NCBI GenBank assembly: GCA_039621445.1
Contig: CP154955.1
Coordinates: 6,004,785-6,068,784 of the forward strand
Direction of reading: 5' to 3'
From: Euglena gracilis
Lineage: Eukaryota; Euglenida; Euglenophyceae; Euglenales
Length of the DNA: 64,000 nt
This document shows positions 30,170 through 40,311 of this stretch, one piece after another. Under the pieces are notes generated by a model, which was not told the origin of the DNA, made no database searches, and saw nothing but the letters and a program-made list of their open reading frames with translations. Position numbers and translations under genes: made by a program. How positions within the stretch are numbered: position 1 is the stretch's first letter; each line of letters begins with the position of its first letter.

Positions 30170-30850
30170 TGTGTCCATTCAGGCGATCCACAATTTTCGT
30201 CCCAAAGCTTTGGATCTTTTTTCCGGCACCGGAAGTGTCGGAAAGGTTTTGCGGGACCACGGGTACGACGTGATATCCGTGGATGTGGATTCAAAGTGGG
30301 ACCCCACCCTGTGTGGATATTTCAACCTGGGATTACGAGAAAAGTTTTTCCCCGGGTGAATTTGAGATTGTGACCGCATGCCCCCCCTGTACCGAATTCA
30401 GTTTGGCCTTAAGCCGAAGGCCGAGACGGTTGGGACCGGCTCTGGCATTGGTGCGAAAAACGCTTGAGATTATCAAGTTTTTGAGACCCAAGGTTTGGTG
30501 GTTGGAGACCCCCCGAACGGGAATCCTTGCCCGGCATGCTCTTTTGGCGAAATTTCCAGTTTTGGATGCAGACCATTGCCAATTTGAAAGGTGGGGGTAT
30601 CAAAAACCCACCAGATTTTTTGGGAGTCCGCATTTGCTTTCACTACCCAATGCCGTTTGTGATCACTCGACATGCCCCAATTTGGTTGAGAAGGATCCCA
30701 ACCACCCAAACAAGCTTCGAGCACACAAGGCCAAGCTTGGGGGGGCAAATGGGAGTGCGAAAAAGGAGCTCACCTATCGTATTCCTTACCGATTGGTGGA
30801 ATATGTGTGTGGTTTCACCTCCGATGGCAAGGAAAGAGTTTTGGGGGGGG
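30170..30850 (+). CDS. Cytosine-C5 methyltransferase-like domain of Pol
   Basis: The first part, in the frame ending at 30359, reads RPKALDLFSGTGSVGKVLRD and VISVDVD. This is the AdoMet-binding motif I (DLFxGxG) and the acidic end of the next strand. After a frame change near 30320 the frame from 30283 continues EIVTACPPCTEFSLA, with the catalytic PPC (cysteine 36 of that frame), and VWWLETPRTG in the position of the ENV/ENP motif. It then reads WGYQKPTRFFGSPHL. The domain lies between protease and RT. Methyltransferase domains captured by retrotransposons are reported from dinoflagellates and charophyte algae. Activity is doubtful in this copy because of the frame change. Confidence 0.75.
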
Positions 30851-33800
30851 ACCGTGTTTTGGACTCACCCCAACCTTTGACTTCGGACGAGGAATCCGAA
30901 GATGACAATTTGGTGGATCCAATGCCCGGGTGTCCAGATGGTTTTTTCGGGGATGGTGATTCTCCGGTTGACCCATTGGAAATGCGCCAAGCAGTCGAAA
31001 TGGTGAAAATAATGCGACTTTCGGCCAGCCCGGGTGCCCATTTTGAAATGGAAGATGAGGGGGAGGATGTCATCCGTGAAGTGGCAAAACACATGGTTTT
31101 GGCGTCAGCCCATGTGAATTTTGTGAAGGGTGCGATTGAGGTGAGGGGGGAGACCCAAGACCCCCTCGGTGAAGTCCTGAAAAAGGAGATTGTTGAAGAA
31201 TTTCGGGATTCATCGCTTTCTGGGGTTTGCCCTCGAGATCCCCCCGTGAGAGGTCCACACGGGGAAGCCGAAATTTGGTTGAGGGAGGGTGCCAAACCCG
31301 TCAGTCAAAAGCCCTATCACATGACGGGTGAGAGACGGGAGGCTCATCAACATCTTGTGGATGAGGCCTTGAAAATGGGGAAGGTCGAGCCCGGTTCGGG
31401 TCCGTGGAACACCCCATCTTTTCCGGTACCCAAAAAAACCCCGGGAAAGTATCGCCTTGTGCAGGATTTGAGGCCCCAAAATCTTGCAACCCTGAAAGAT
31501 GGGCATCCCCTCCCCCAAATTTCTCACATCCTCCAAAGACAAGGGAAGTTCAAAATTTGGACGGTGTTGGATTTGACCGATGGCTATCACCAAATGCCAT
31601 TGAAAAAAGAGCACCGGCCCATCACTTGCATGTCAACCCCCCGAGGCACCATGCAATGGAAAGTTTTGGTGATGGGGTTGAAAAATGGAAATGCCCAATT
31701 CCAACGGATGATGGAATGGGTTTTGCGAGAACTTCCCGGTGTCGATCCCTACGTGGACGACATCATTATTGGGTCCACGGGGGAAACGGAGGAGGAGCTT
31801 CTCCAAAATCATGCCGAAGATGTGAGACGGGTTTTGCAACGCCTCAAGGAAAGCAATCTCGTGTGTAGCCCCGAAAAATCCCACTTTTTCATGCGGGAGG
31901 TTGAGTTTTGTGGGCATGTGTTGAGGGAGGGTCGAAGGAGCCCCTCTCCGGGAAAGCTTTTACCGGTCCAAGGGTGGGGGCTTCCAAAGGTGGTGACCGA
32001 ACTTCGTGCCTTTTTGGGTTTGACTAACCATTATTCGGAGTATGTTCACCACTATGCTGAATTTGCTGCCCCCCTCATGGCCAAGTTGAGATTGAATCGG
32101 CATGACGGGAGAAAGGGATCTCAAAAAAAGTTGGATTGGACCAAGGATGAAATCTTGGCTTTTCATCGGTTGAAAGAAAAATTGAAGGAGGAGCTTGAGC
32201 TCTTCCAAATCAACCCGGATGGTCCATTCGTTTTGAGGTGTGATGCAAGTGATTTTGCCATTGGAGCCGTTTTGGAGCAACTTCACCCCGAGGAACAGGA
32301 AAAATCTTCGGGGATTGAAGTCGGCAAAAGTCGACTCGTTCCCGTGGGTTTCTTTTCACGGAAGTTGGCCAAGAGCCAATTGAATTGGGTTCCCCGTGAA
32401 AAGGAGACCTATGCCATTGTGGCAGCCCTAAGGAAATGGGCGAGCTACATTGGCTTCCAACCCGTGATCATCACGACCGATCACAAGGCGTTGGAGGATT
32501 GGGTAACCGAACATGTCGACACCCCCTCGGGTCCCCGAGGAAGGCGAGCGAGATGGCACGAAACGCTATCTCAGTTCGACCTAGAGATTGTTTATGTCCC
32601 CGGCCCCACAAATATCGTGGCGGATGCCATGTCACGGTATGCCTACCCGGCGAGCTCCGCACGGGAGGATGTAAGCTTCCACGGGAGCTTGGAAGCCCGG
32701 GAAGAAGTGAAATCCATGATGAAGGGGGAACTCATGGAAAGGGGCTGGGTGGGCTTGATTCGGCGGGAACCCGGGGGGAAAAGGGGGATATTGATGGTGG
32801 GGGGGGCAGCGGATGTACGGGTGGTTACCCGGTCGGGTGTCACCACCTCCTCTCCAACGTCCCCCTCGCCACCTCAGGTTGATGAACAATCCCCCCAATC
32901 AGGGGTTGAAGATGAGGCGGGAAGAGCTTCCTACTCCGCCGACGTTCCATCGACAATGGCAAGTGAAGGAGTCGAGAACGAATCTTGGAGAACCTCCCCC
33001 ACGGGTACCGGATCAATGGCGAGTGGAGAGGGAATCCAAGATGGAGCACGAGGAGCCTCGGCCCCTACCGCCGATCCAACGGCGATGGATGGAGATGCAA
33101 GAGAGGTGGGCAGCCGAACCTCCTCGGGAATCTCCTCCGCGAGCCCAAACGAGAAAGGAGGCGAAGGTGGGACCGAGGGACGACGAAGGAGAAAGTGCCG
33201 AGGAGGAGGAGGAGAGAAGGTGTGTTCTCCTCACTCTCCTAATCCCCCCCCTCCCTCTCGAGAAGGGGATGCCTTGGAAGAGGATGTGGGAGGGGAAAGT
33301 TCTTCGTCCATGGAGTGTCTTGGTGATGGAGAATCCTCATCGGATGAAAGGGTTGGGATTTCGAACCGACCCGGAATCGTGGAAACCCCCCTTGGAACCC
33401 CCAAAAAATTCTCTTTTCGAGCCCCCCCCTCTTCGTTGGGGAAGGGGAGACCCCTCGACGACACGGGTCGGAGGCCCACCACAACCGTGGATCCGAGGGG
33501 GGGGAGGTCGAAATTTCGTCCACATGTGATGGATGAAAATTGGTCAAACTTGTATGATCAATCCGAGTTTTGGGCGAGTGATTGGAAAAAAACCAAGTCC
33601 AAAGGGGAGGAGTGGCCAAATGGCATTCGGATTTTTGATGGAAAAATGTACAAGGGGGACAGATTGTGTGTACCGGAAAATCGGGTGGAAGTTGTCACAC
33701 GAGAGCACCACATTGCCATGGGGCATTTGGGCGTAGATCGGTTGGTCACCGAAATGGAGCGCCGATATTTTCTACCGACCACCACCAATTGGAAAAAGGT

Positions 33801-34812
33801 GGTGGGGAAGGTGAAAACAGAATGTTTGGTGTGTCAAGCGTGTGAACCCCCGAATTGGTCCATGAAAAGACCCATTGAATTCACTCCCGTTCCCGAGCAT
33901 TTTTGGTCCCACGTGTGTATGGATGTTTTCTCCATGCCGGAAGTCACGTGGTTGGGACACACATTCAATTGTTATGTTTTGTGTGTGGACCGTTTGACCG
34001 GTTGGATGGTGGCTCGGCCAAGTGTTGAGAAAGGGCTCACCGGGGAACGGGCGGCTCATCTCTTCATTGATGGGAGTTGGGGAGAAATGGGCATTCCGAG
34101 TGTGATCACCAGCGATAGGGGTCCCCAATTTGTGTCTCAATTTTGGATGACCATGTGTAGTCGATTGGGAATAAGGAGGGCATATTCCCAGGCACACCGC
34201 CCCCAAGCAAATGGGCGGGCCGAGGTGTGTGGAAGAATCCTCCAGGGAATCCTAAGGAAACTACACATGGAGGAAAGGGTGAATTGGGTCGAAGCCCTAC
34301 CCCGAGCTTTGCGGCTTCAACATGATTTGGCCGACTCAACCGGGTACACCCCCTACCAATTGGTTTTTGGGAGGGATCGAAGTTTGGCGGGATTGCCCTA
34401 CACCCCCATACAAGATTGTCCCGAAGCCCATGATTTTTTGACTCGCATGAAAAATTTGGAAGAGAAAATTTCCAAACTCTTGAATGAGGAACATGCGAGG
34501 GTCCAAACCCGAATCAATCGGGGTCGAAAGGCTTCTCCCCCGTACGAGCTTGGATCATGGGTGTGGTTGCTCAAACCAAGATCGGTTGGGGGAAACAAAA
34601 TGGAGCGATGGTGGCAAGGTCCATTTGAAGTAATGGGGCGGGTTGGAGCCTCGAGCTACCGACTCAAAATTTCGGCGGGGCAACATTTGGATGTCCATGC
34701 GGATCAACTCAAGGTGTGTAAGTGGGACTTAAACCTTGGGGGGTCCTTTCCACTCACCTACGCACGTTCGGATTTGGCTGGGCAAAGGGAGGGGTTCTTG
34801 AACTCTCCCTAA
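30283..34812 (+). CDS. Pol: methyltransferase C-part, RT, RNase H, integrase
   Basis: One open frame of 1509 codons. After the methyltransferase part comes RT: VPKKTPGKYRLVQDLRPQN, TVLDLTDGYHQMPLKKEHRP, TPRGTMQWKVLVMGLKNG, and the YVDD box at residues 490-493. RNase H follows (VLRCDASDFAIGAVLEQ, aspartate 654; VADAMSRYAYPAS). A proline- and charge-rich linker (about 780-1090) has no known fold. The integrase has an HH-CC zinc module (HHIAMGHLG, CLVCQAC) and catalytic D1214, D1278 and E1314, a D,D35E pattern. WWQGPFEVMGRVGASSYRLK is a GPY/F-type module. The catalytic residues are intact. Confidence 0.93.
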   Translation: MWIQSGTPPCVDISTWDYEKSFSPGEFEIVTACPPCTEFSLALSRRPRRLGPALALVRKTLEIIKFLRPKVWWLETPRTGILARHALLAKFPVLDADHCQFERWGYQKPTRFFGSPHLLSLPNAVCDHSTCPNLVEKDPNHPNKLRAHKAKLGGANGSAKKELTYRIPYRLVEYVCGFTSDGKERVLGGDRVLDSPQPLTSDEESEDDNLVDPMPGCPDGFFGDGDSPVDPLEMRQAVEMVKIMRLSASPGAHFEMEDEGEDVIREVAKHMVLASAHVNFVKGAIEVRGETQDPLGEVLKKEIVEEFRDSSLSGVCPRDPPVRGPHGEAEIWLREGAKPVSQKPYHMTGERREAHQHLVDEALKMGKVEPGSGPWNTPSFPVPKKTPGKYRLVQDLRPQNLATLKDGHPLPQISHILQRQGKFKIWTVLDLTDGYHQMPLKKEHRPITCMSTPRGTMQWKVLVMGLKNGNAQFQRMMEWVLRELPGVDPYVDDIIIGSTGETEEELLQNHAEDVRRVLQRLKESNLVCSPEKSHFFMREVEFCGHVLREGRRSPSPGKLLPVQGWGLPKVVTELRAFLGLTNHYSEYVHHYAEFAAPLMAKLRLNRHDGRKGSQKKLDWTKDEILAFHRLKEKLKEELELFQINPDGPFVLRCDASDFAIGAVLEQLHPEEQEKSSGIEVGKSRLVPVGFFSRKLAKSQLNWVPREKETYAIVAALRKWASYIGFQPVIITTDHKALEDWVTEHVDTPSGPRGRRARWHETLSQFDLEIVYVPGPTNIVADAMSRYAYPASSAREDVSFHGSLEAREEVKSMMKGELMERGWVGLIRREPGGKRGILMVGGAADVRVVTRSGVTTSSPTSPSPPQVDEQSPQSGVEDEAGRASYSADVPSTMASEGVENESWRTSPTGTGSMASGEGIQDGARGASAPTADPTAMDGDAREVGSRTSSGISSASPNEKGGEGGTEGRRRRKCRGGGGEKVCSPHSPNPPPPSREGDALEEDVGGESSSSMECLGDGESSSDERVGISNRPGIVETPLGTPKKFSFRAPPSSLGKGRPLDDTGRRPTTTVDPRGGRSKFRPHVMDENWSNLYDQSEFWASDWKKTKSKGEEWPNGIRIFDGKMYKGDRLCVPENRVEVVTREHHIAMGHLGVDRLVTEMERRYFLPTTTNWKKVVGKVKTECLVCQACEPPNWSMKRPIEFTPVPEHFWSHVCMDVFSMPEVTWLGHTFNCYVLCVDRLTGWMVARPSVEKGLTGERAAHLFIDGSWGEMGIPSVITSDRGPQFVSQFWMTMCSRLGIRRAYSQAHRPQANGRAEVCGRILQGILRKLHMEERVNWVEALPRALRLQHDLADSTGYTPYQLVFGRDRSLAGLPYTPIQDCPEAHDFLTRMKNLEEKISKLLNEEHARVQTRINRGRKASPPYELGSWVWLLKPRSVGGNKMERWWQGPFEVMGRVGASSYRLKISAGQHLDVHADQLKVCKWDLNLGGSFPLTYARSDLAGQREGFLNSP

Positions 34813-36112
34813 GTCATGGCTGTGGCGTGTGAGGGGTGGGTGGAGCGTGGTGTGGGACTGGGAGGAACACCCCAGGGAATTCCGTGCCCCCCCCCTCTTT
34901 TCTTCTTTTTTGCTTCACAGGTCGAGGCGTCGGATCGCCGCCGAGGACGTACTCGAGCGGTACGCGGCTTTCCCGAGCGGGTGACGCCCGGTGACGGGTG
35001 CGCATGCCCGTTGTGGAGTGGGTGGGTGAAGCATGGGGGTGGGTTAGCGGAACTTCCCAGGGAATTCCATGCCCCCCCCCCTTTTCCTTTTTTCTTCATT
35101 TTGTGGACCGATGAATTTTTTGAATGTCGGAAGTACACCCATTTTTTGAATGGGTAAGAAAGGGGTCTCGAAGGGGATCGAAGCGTGGGTAATTTTGATG
35201 GTGAAACCCACGACGCGCCCCCCCCCCCATGCATTTTTCGTCAATTTCAGAATTTTCCCTGGCAAGGGGAGGTACCGGCGAGAGGGACCCTATGAACCCC
35301 CCTCGGCCATTTTCGCGGATTTTTTCGAATTTTGAGGCAAGGGGGGTGACGACCAAGGGGACCCTATGAACCCCCCCCCGCCATTTCTTTCCGCTGAATT
35401 TTTGGGAGGCCGACCGCTTGATTGATCTGAAGGCGGTCGGAAGGGGGGGGGTGACATGGGGTGTGAAGGATGGGCACCCATGGTTCACTCCGCCCCCCCC
35501 CCTTTTTTTCTTTTTTTCTTTTTTTTACCGATTTTTTTTGAATTTTTTTCGAAGGGGGAGTAACCGATTGTGGAAACCCTTTGAAGGAACCAAGGGTGAT
35601 CGGGAGGGGGAAAGGGCATGGGCGAGATGGATGACCCATGGTTCGCCCCCCCCCCTCTCTTTTTTCATTCCGGGTCGGATTCCCTTGGAAAGGGATCGAT
35701 GGAGTGAATGCGCACGGGTCCCTCACCTCTTCCCATATTCTTCGAATGGGGAGAAGGAGACCGAGGGTCGGGGGCGCTCGCATGCGCCCTTGTTCGATCG
35801 TGTGGGTTTTTTGCCGACTCCGGAAGCCGTGATGTTTTTTTTTTTTAATTACCTCCTTTGAGGACGCCCATTGAGTGCTTGGGTTGGTGAGAATGCCTCA
35901 AGGTTCGAGTGGGTGGAAAGGGACGGCCCTGGAGGTGAGGGGAATTTTGTGGGTCGCCGACCACTTTGAGCCCTTCGCCCCCCCCCTCTTTTTTTTCTCT
36001 TCTCCTTTTTCCTCGGGAGATTTTGTTTTGGAAACCTTTTCGGTTGGACACCCTCCGGTCTCCCTTTTTTGATGAAAGGGACCGTCAATCGGAGATTTGT
36101 GGGCAAATCTCT
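34813..36112 (+). other. 3' noncoding region of Ty3-type element
   Basis: About 1.3 kb without recognisable coding. Five or more loose copies of a module occur, each with a C run followed by a T-rich run (for example gccccccccccttttcctt at about 35.07 kb; similar at 34.89, 35.23, 35.38, 35.50, 35.65 and 35.98 kb). On the other strand the module is an A/G-rich tract followed by G runs. Confidence 0.6.
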
Positions 36113-36124
36113 TGAGTAGGGGGG
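36113..36124 (+). promoter_or_regulatory. Polypurine tract before the 3' LTR
   Basis: gagtaggggg adjoins TGTTGGG at the 3' LTR start, the normal place of the plus-strand primer. The same 12 bases gagtaggggggt occur inside the element at about 29393. Confidence 0.8.
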
Positions 36125-37251
36125 TGTTGGGACCGGAGGTGTATTTTTGCCCTTCGGGGTGCCGGCCGTGCCGAGCGGTCAGTAAAAAGGGAAATAACCC
36201 GGGTTGTGAATCCCCCCGACCACTTATGAGGGAAAGGAGTGGAGTTTTGGTGGGGGAGAAGGCTAAGCCCGCGGTTTGACGTGCGCGGAGTCGACCAAGC
36301 CCCCCCCCTCTCAATGTGAAGGGCGGTGGTCATATTTTGAATGGCCGGCAAAGCGTATTTTTTGGTTTTTTCTAGGGGGAGCGCAAGACGGACGCCCCCC
36401 CCCCCGGCATCAGTTTGGTCCTTTACCCAATGCTTCCCTTGGACGCCCAAGGCGCCGCTTGAGCCCATGTGCCATTTTTTGAGGCAAGGGACAATTTTGA
36501 CACGCTAGAAGCGGCAATGGGTGTGGGAAGGGGCGCAAGGCCACGCAACTCCAAATTTTGGATTGGAGAAGTGTGTGCGCAAAGGGTTGTGGACCTGGGG
36601 GGTGGAATATACCATGCCTTGGGGAGCGTGGTGGTGAGCGCCCGCCGGGGGACTGGAAAGGCATAACTGGGATGGGTGTGGGGAAGATGACCCTGAAAAG
36701 CGCGAAATCAGCGCGGTGGGAAAGGGTTGTGCCTACTCCCCCCCCTTTCTAATCTCAGGTGGGTCTTTTGGTCACGCCATTGGAATCTGTTGATCGTACC
36801 AATTGAATTTGTGGATCACGTTATCGTGGATTATCTGTTTTTTTGGCTATTTGGCATTACCATTGGCATTGTCAAGTTTTTTGGTGTAGACAAGCATAAA
36901 GTGCACGTCGCATCAGCCCACGTTCCGTGAACCAAACCCAAGTACTTCCCTCAATGTCTTCCACCTTTTGTGCAATCGTTTCTTTTATTTTAGGGAATGG
37001 AATTCCAATTGAAAAAGGAAATGCGCAAGAGGGCAAAGGAAATGGGGAAGAAACGCCGGCGGGAGGAGCGACAACTCCTCATGGCGGTGTGTTGGTTTGC
37101 AAGAAAAATGGGATCTGGGTTGGGGAGGAGGACTTAGAAATGGGTGGTTGGGAACAGGCAACAGGGGATGCGAGGCCGGATAGGTTGATCGATCCTACGC
37201 AACCTAGGGGAAACGGAGGTACCGAAGGTCCCTCCGCCTTAGGACTTAACA
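36125..37251 (+). repeat. 3' LTR of Ty3-type element, 1127 bp
   Basis: Near-identical partner of 24794-25919, ending CTTAGGACTTAACA and followed by CGGT. It carries a second copy of the N-terminal 108 codons of the Gag frame (from 36927). Confidence 0.93.
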
Positions 37252-38145
37252 CGGTACTCCCTCGAGGAAAAACCGACAAGGGAGGAAGGGACACCGACGG
37301 CGAAGCACACAGACCTTGGGAGGCCTTTCCCCCCCCCCCGCCGGCGAGCAAGGCAGGGCCTCACAAGGGCAAAGTGCGGAGCTCGAGGTGCCATAAGGTC
37401 GCCTCACCATCTTCTTGTGGTTCGCCCTCTTGTCCCTTCCTCCCCCTTCCTGTGTCGTGGGAGTCCAACTTCGTGGTGTCCCTTCCCCCCGGTCGGCTTC
37501 CCTGAGGGAATACGGTTGCCCTTGGAGTCCAAACGACACCAGTGCTCAACCAATCCAACTTTCCAAATTTTCTTTGAAAGAAGCAACGGGGGAGCGGCCA
37601 GACAGGCCAGCTCCTGAAGCTTGGAGTCTGGAAACCAAGTTGGAGATTAGCAGGAGGACAGCAGTGAATGGCGAGAAGAAAGGCAACTAACTGACCTTAC
37701 TTGCCAACAGAGATGGCTGAGGCACCACACTCGATACCACTGCCCCCCCCATGTTTGCCCCAAACATGAGCGGGGTTCAACCCATCGAGTTGCCACGCAA
37801 AAGTCCAGGAGATGGGGTCCTTTTTTTGACGGGGGGACGCTGTACGCGAAAGCCTGGTGGGGGGCACCACAACAGCACCGCTCAAGGGGGTTCGGACCCC
37901 CCCACTTGGACGGGGGGGGGGTGTTGACCCCCCACCCACCATAGGTTTTTCAGGGGTTGCCATGCAGCCCTGGGAGGCCCAATGCGGCCTACCCATCTCT
38001 GCTTGAAAGGGAGACTCTCCAACTTGACCTCGGTCGCGCTGCGGCCGCCTGATTCCAGTTGCAGGCTTCTCCCCAGAATGCGGTCACGATAAACAAATCT
38101 AGGCTCTGGACAAACCTGTCTCCTGTCGCCCCAGATGACACTTAT
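37252..38145. repeat. DIRS-type terminal repeat flank, no gene
   Basis: gaccttgggaggcc and cttgtggttcgccctcttgt relate this stretch to 13.70-14.16 kb and 24.25 kb. It is the other side of the Ty3 insertion site. The rest has C/G runs and no supported gene. Confidence 0.5.
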
Positions 38146-38644
38146 CAGGCTTCTTTTTAAGACCTCCGGGGGGTGGGGGGTCCCCTACCCACAGACTCAC
38201 TTGGACTCCTGGGGCGGGGACTGTTTCCCGCGCCCATACCCACCCACCCACTTTTTTTCGACAACCCACCCACCCACCCACGACCCCCCCCCCCCAGGGG
38301 CCACCCACCCACCCACCCAAAATCTAGCAGAAATCGGCTGAAACCGCTGAAAATCTTTTCTCCAGCCAGCCTTTGGCCAGGCAACCTGACACACGGCGCA
38401 CCCCACCCCCTGGGGCAACCCACCACCCACCCACTCTCGAAACACCCCCGGGGGAGTCACAGGTGTTCAGTGAATCCATGGGTGGAGACCCCCCAAAATC
38501 CGGTCGTCTGAGGGAATTCCCCCCCAAAAATTGGGCGCTTCGCACCGAAACCCATGCCCGGGACCCCCGCACTGGGGGCGTTCCATCCACGGACCCACCC
38601 ACTCACCCTCCCCGGTGGGGTCTTCTGACTTTAAAAGAAGCCTG
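38146..38644. mobile_element. hAT-like MITE, 499 bp
   Basis: Ends CAGGCTTCTTTTTAAGACCT and TCTGACTTTAAAAGAAGCCTG (last 20 bases shown in part). The flanks acacttat and aaacttac are an 8-bp duplication with two mismatches. The interior has ccacccacccac blocks, C/G runs and a gggcgcttcgcaccgaa palindrome at about 38.53 kb. Same subfamily as 8362-8618. Confidence 0.8.
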
Positions 38645-39455
38645 AAACTTACCCAAGGGGAACGAAACACGGAATATGAAAAAAATTCAAGCAAAATGAA
38701 ACCAGAAAACAATAAAAGAAAAAAAAACACGGTTATTAGACCTGGCCAATGAGCAAAAAATATGCCAAAAAAATTGGTGAACACCAAGTCTGAGACATTT
38801 GTTAAGCGAAATCATTCTAACACATCGACAATAAAAAGGCAAAAAAAAACCCAAAAAACCCAAAAATCGCAAACTTTGCTGTTATCGAAGAATGAAGGGA
38901 AAACCCTCAAAAAGCGCCCTAATATATTAATTTGAATAAAGCCTGTTTGGTTTTTTTTTCAGTTAACTGAAATACATTAACCCCCCCAAATAATGAACCC
39001 CCCAATTTATTATTTGGACACTCGAAGTCGGGGTCCAGGGGGGGTTTATTATTTGGGGGGTTTATTATTTGGGCAAAACTTTCGAAGTCAAAAAACCGCC
39101 CAAAAACCCCTCCACGGGCTCCAATGGTCACTTTTTTTGGCATTTGTGGGCTTCTTTTTTTGAAAAATGGTTGCTTGTTTGGCATATTTTCTGCGCCAAT
39201 TTCATCCATTTTTGTGATTTGTTGCAATTTCTGCTGATTTTCCCCTCTTTTTTCTATGCCTTCGCAGCTGCCAGAAGGGGGGGGGGTTATTATCTAAGCA
39301 GCCGAAATCGGTCCTGGGGGGGGGGGGTTCTTCCATCAAGGGATCGTTTTGGACATTAAATTCCATGTTTTCAGATTCTTCAAAGATATTTCAAGAAAGG
39401 TCAAGATGCTCCCTTTCTGGCCACCTGCAGAGTGGACTCTGCCTGAAGTGGGCGA
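38645..39455. repeat. A-rich sequence and C-run repeat family, no gene
   Basis: AT-rich to 38.95 kb. At 38.98-39.08 and 39.28-39.33 kb there are modules of ccaaataatgaacccccc and ggggggtttattatttgggg. Related modules are at 51.33-51.38 and 51.64-51.70 kb. They mark another inverted-repeat family. Confidence 0.5.
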
Positions 39456-39565
39456 ACTCACTGAGGAGCAACCTGGTGAAGAGCTTGTTGGTGAGCTCAT
39501 CCTGCTTGCCTTTGTTCTGGCTGATGGCGGACGCAAGCGGCTGCGTGGTGGTCGTGAACAAGCTT
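39456..39565 (-). CDS. Candidate exon of minus-strand gene, unknown
   Basis: Minus-strand acceptor cgaaaaatgcag and donor caccag|gttgct enclose a frame reading SLFTTTTQPLASAISQNKGK and then QDELTNKLFTR. It lies downstream of membrane-protein-like exons on the same strand. Strand choice is uncertain because the plus strand is also open. Confidence 0.35.
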
Positions 39566-39615
39566 CTGCATTTTTCGAAGGGGGTGGTGTTAAAAAAAGG
39601 ACATTTCCCTCCAGG

Positions 39616-40000
39616 CAGGGTTTTTTTTAAGACTGGGAAGGAGGGGGGGTCCCCCCACCCACCCACCCCCTGGGGGCCCCCCCCAGGGGGACTCAACCCA
39701 CTTTTCCCCAAAAAGGCCAAAAAAACGCAAAAATGCTAAAAATAGCACCTTTTCAAAAATTTTCGGCGCCTTTGGCACCGAAAAGTAAAAAAAATCCCCA
39801 CCCATCCCATCCCACATCCCACCATCCCACCCCCCACGCCCCCCCCAAAACCACAAAACTAGCCAAAACCTTACATCCTCACCACCTCCAACCCACCCCC
39901 CACCCACCACTCTGGGGGGACCCCTCCAGGGGGGGGGGGCGACCCACCCACCCTCCCCCCCCTCCCCTCCCCCCAGGGTCCAAGGCTAAAAAAACCCCTG
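39616..40000. mobile_element. hAT-like MITE, 385 bp, TSD CCTCCAGG
   Basis: Starts CAGGGTTTTTTTTAAGACTG and ends CCAAGGCTAAAAAAACCCCTG (given in part). An exact 8-bp duplication CCTCCAGG flanks it (39608-39615, 40001-40008). It contains ccacccacccac blocks, C/G runs and a ttcggcgcctttggcaccga palindrome at about 39.76 kb. The ends and centre match 59296-59606, so the two are the same subfamily. The right flank joins a minus-strand frame ending MASLFTKFVPLLSWR, so this copy may also interrupt a gene. Confidence 0.9.
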
Positions 40001-40112
40001 CCTCCAGGACAGCAAAGGCACAAATTTTGTAAAAAGGGAAGCCATGACATCCTTCCCATTGAATCCCGCCAATAGGATTTCGGCCAGGTGAGATAAACTC
40101 ATCCAAACCCTC
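40001..40112 (-). CDS. Candidate exon of minus-strand membrane gene
   Basis: The minus-strand frame reads VWMSLSHLAEILLAGFNGKD and MASLFTKFVPLLSW up to the MITE junction at 40000. It could be a membrane-proximal helix. The phase to the exon at 40312 did not agree with the simplest acceptor, so one exon may be missing between them. Confidence 0.3.
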
Positions 40113-40311
40113 AACGCGCAAACAGAAGGGAAAAAACCTGGTCCAAATTGCAAATTTTTGAAATCAAAATCATTTCCCAAGACTTGAAAAATGATGGCAA
40201 CCCTTTCAGCGCAGGCTGAGCAGGCAATGACTTGGACAAAATGACCAGTGACTTGACAAACTGGCAAAAAAAAGGGCCAAAAAATGACCCAAAACTGCAA
40301 AAAATGGTCAC

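Larger units (their letters stand above)
24794..37251 (+). mobile_element. Ty3-type LTR retrotransposon with methyltransferase-like domain
   Basis: The order is LTR, primer-binding site, Gag, nucleocapsid, protease, cytosine-methyltransferase-like domain, RT, RNase H, integrase, 3' noncoding region, purine tract, LTR. RT-RNase H before integrase defines the Ty3 (Metaviridae-like) order. The LTRs differ at few sites apart from one short patch (about 25308-25335 against 36642-36663), so insertion is recent. Even so, reading the polyprotein needs several frame changes (near 28680, 29395-29450, 29940 and 30320). A 4-bp duplication CGGT flanks it. It lies in DIRS-type repeat sequence. Confidence 0.92.

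Noticed and set aside
24794-37251. An endogenous retrovirus with an envelope gene
   Set aside because: No envelope frame follows integrase; the 1.3-kb 3' region is noncoding, so it is an LTR retrotransposon.
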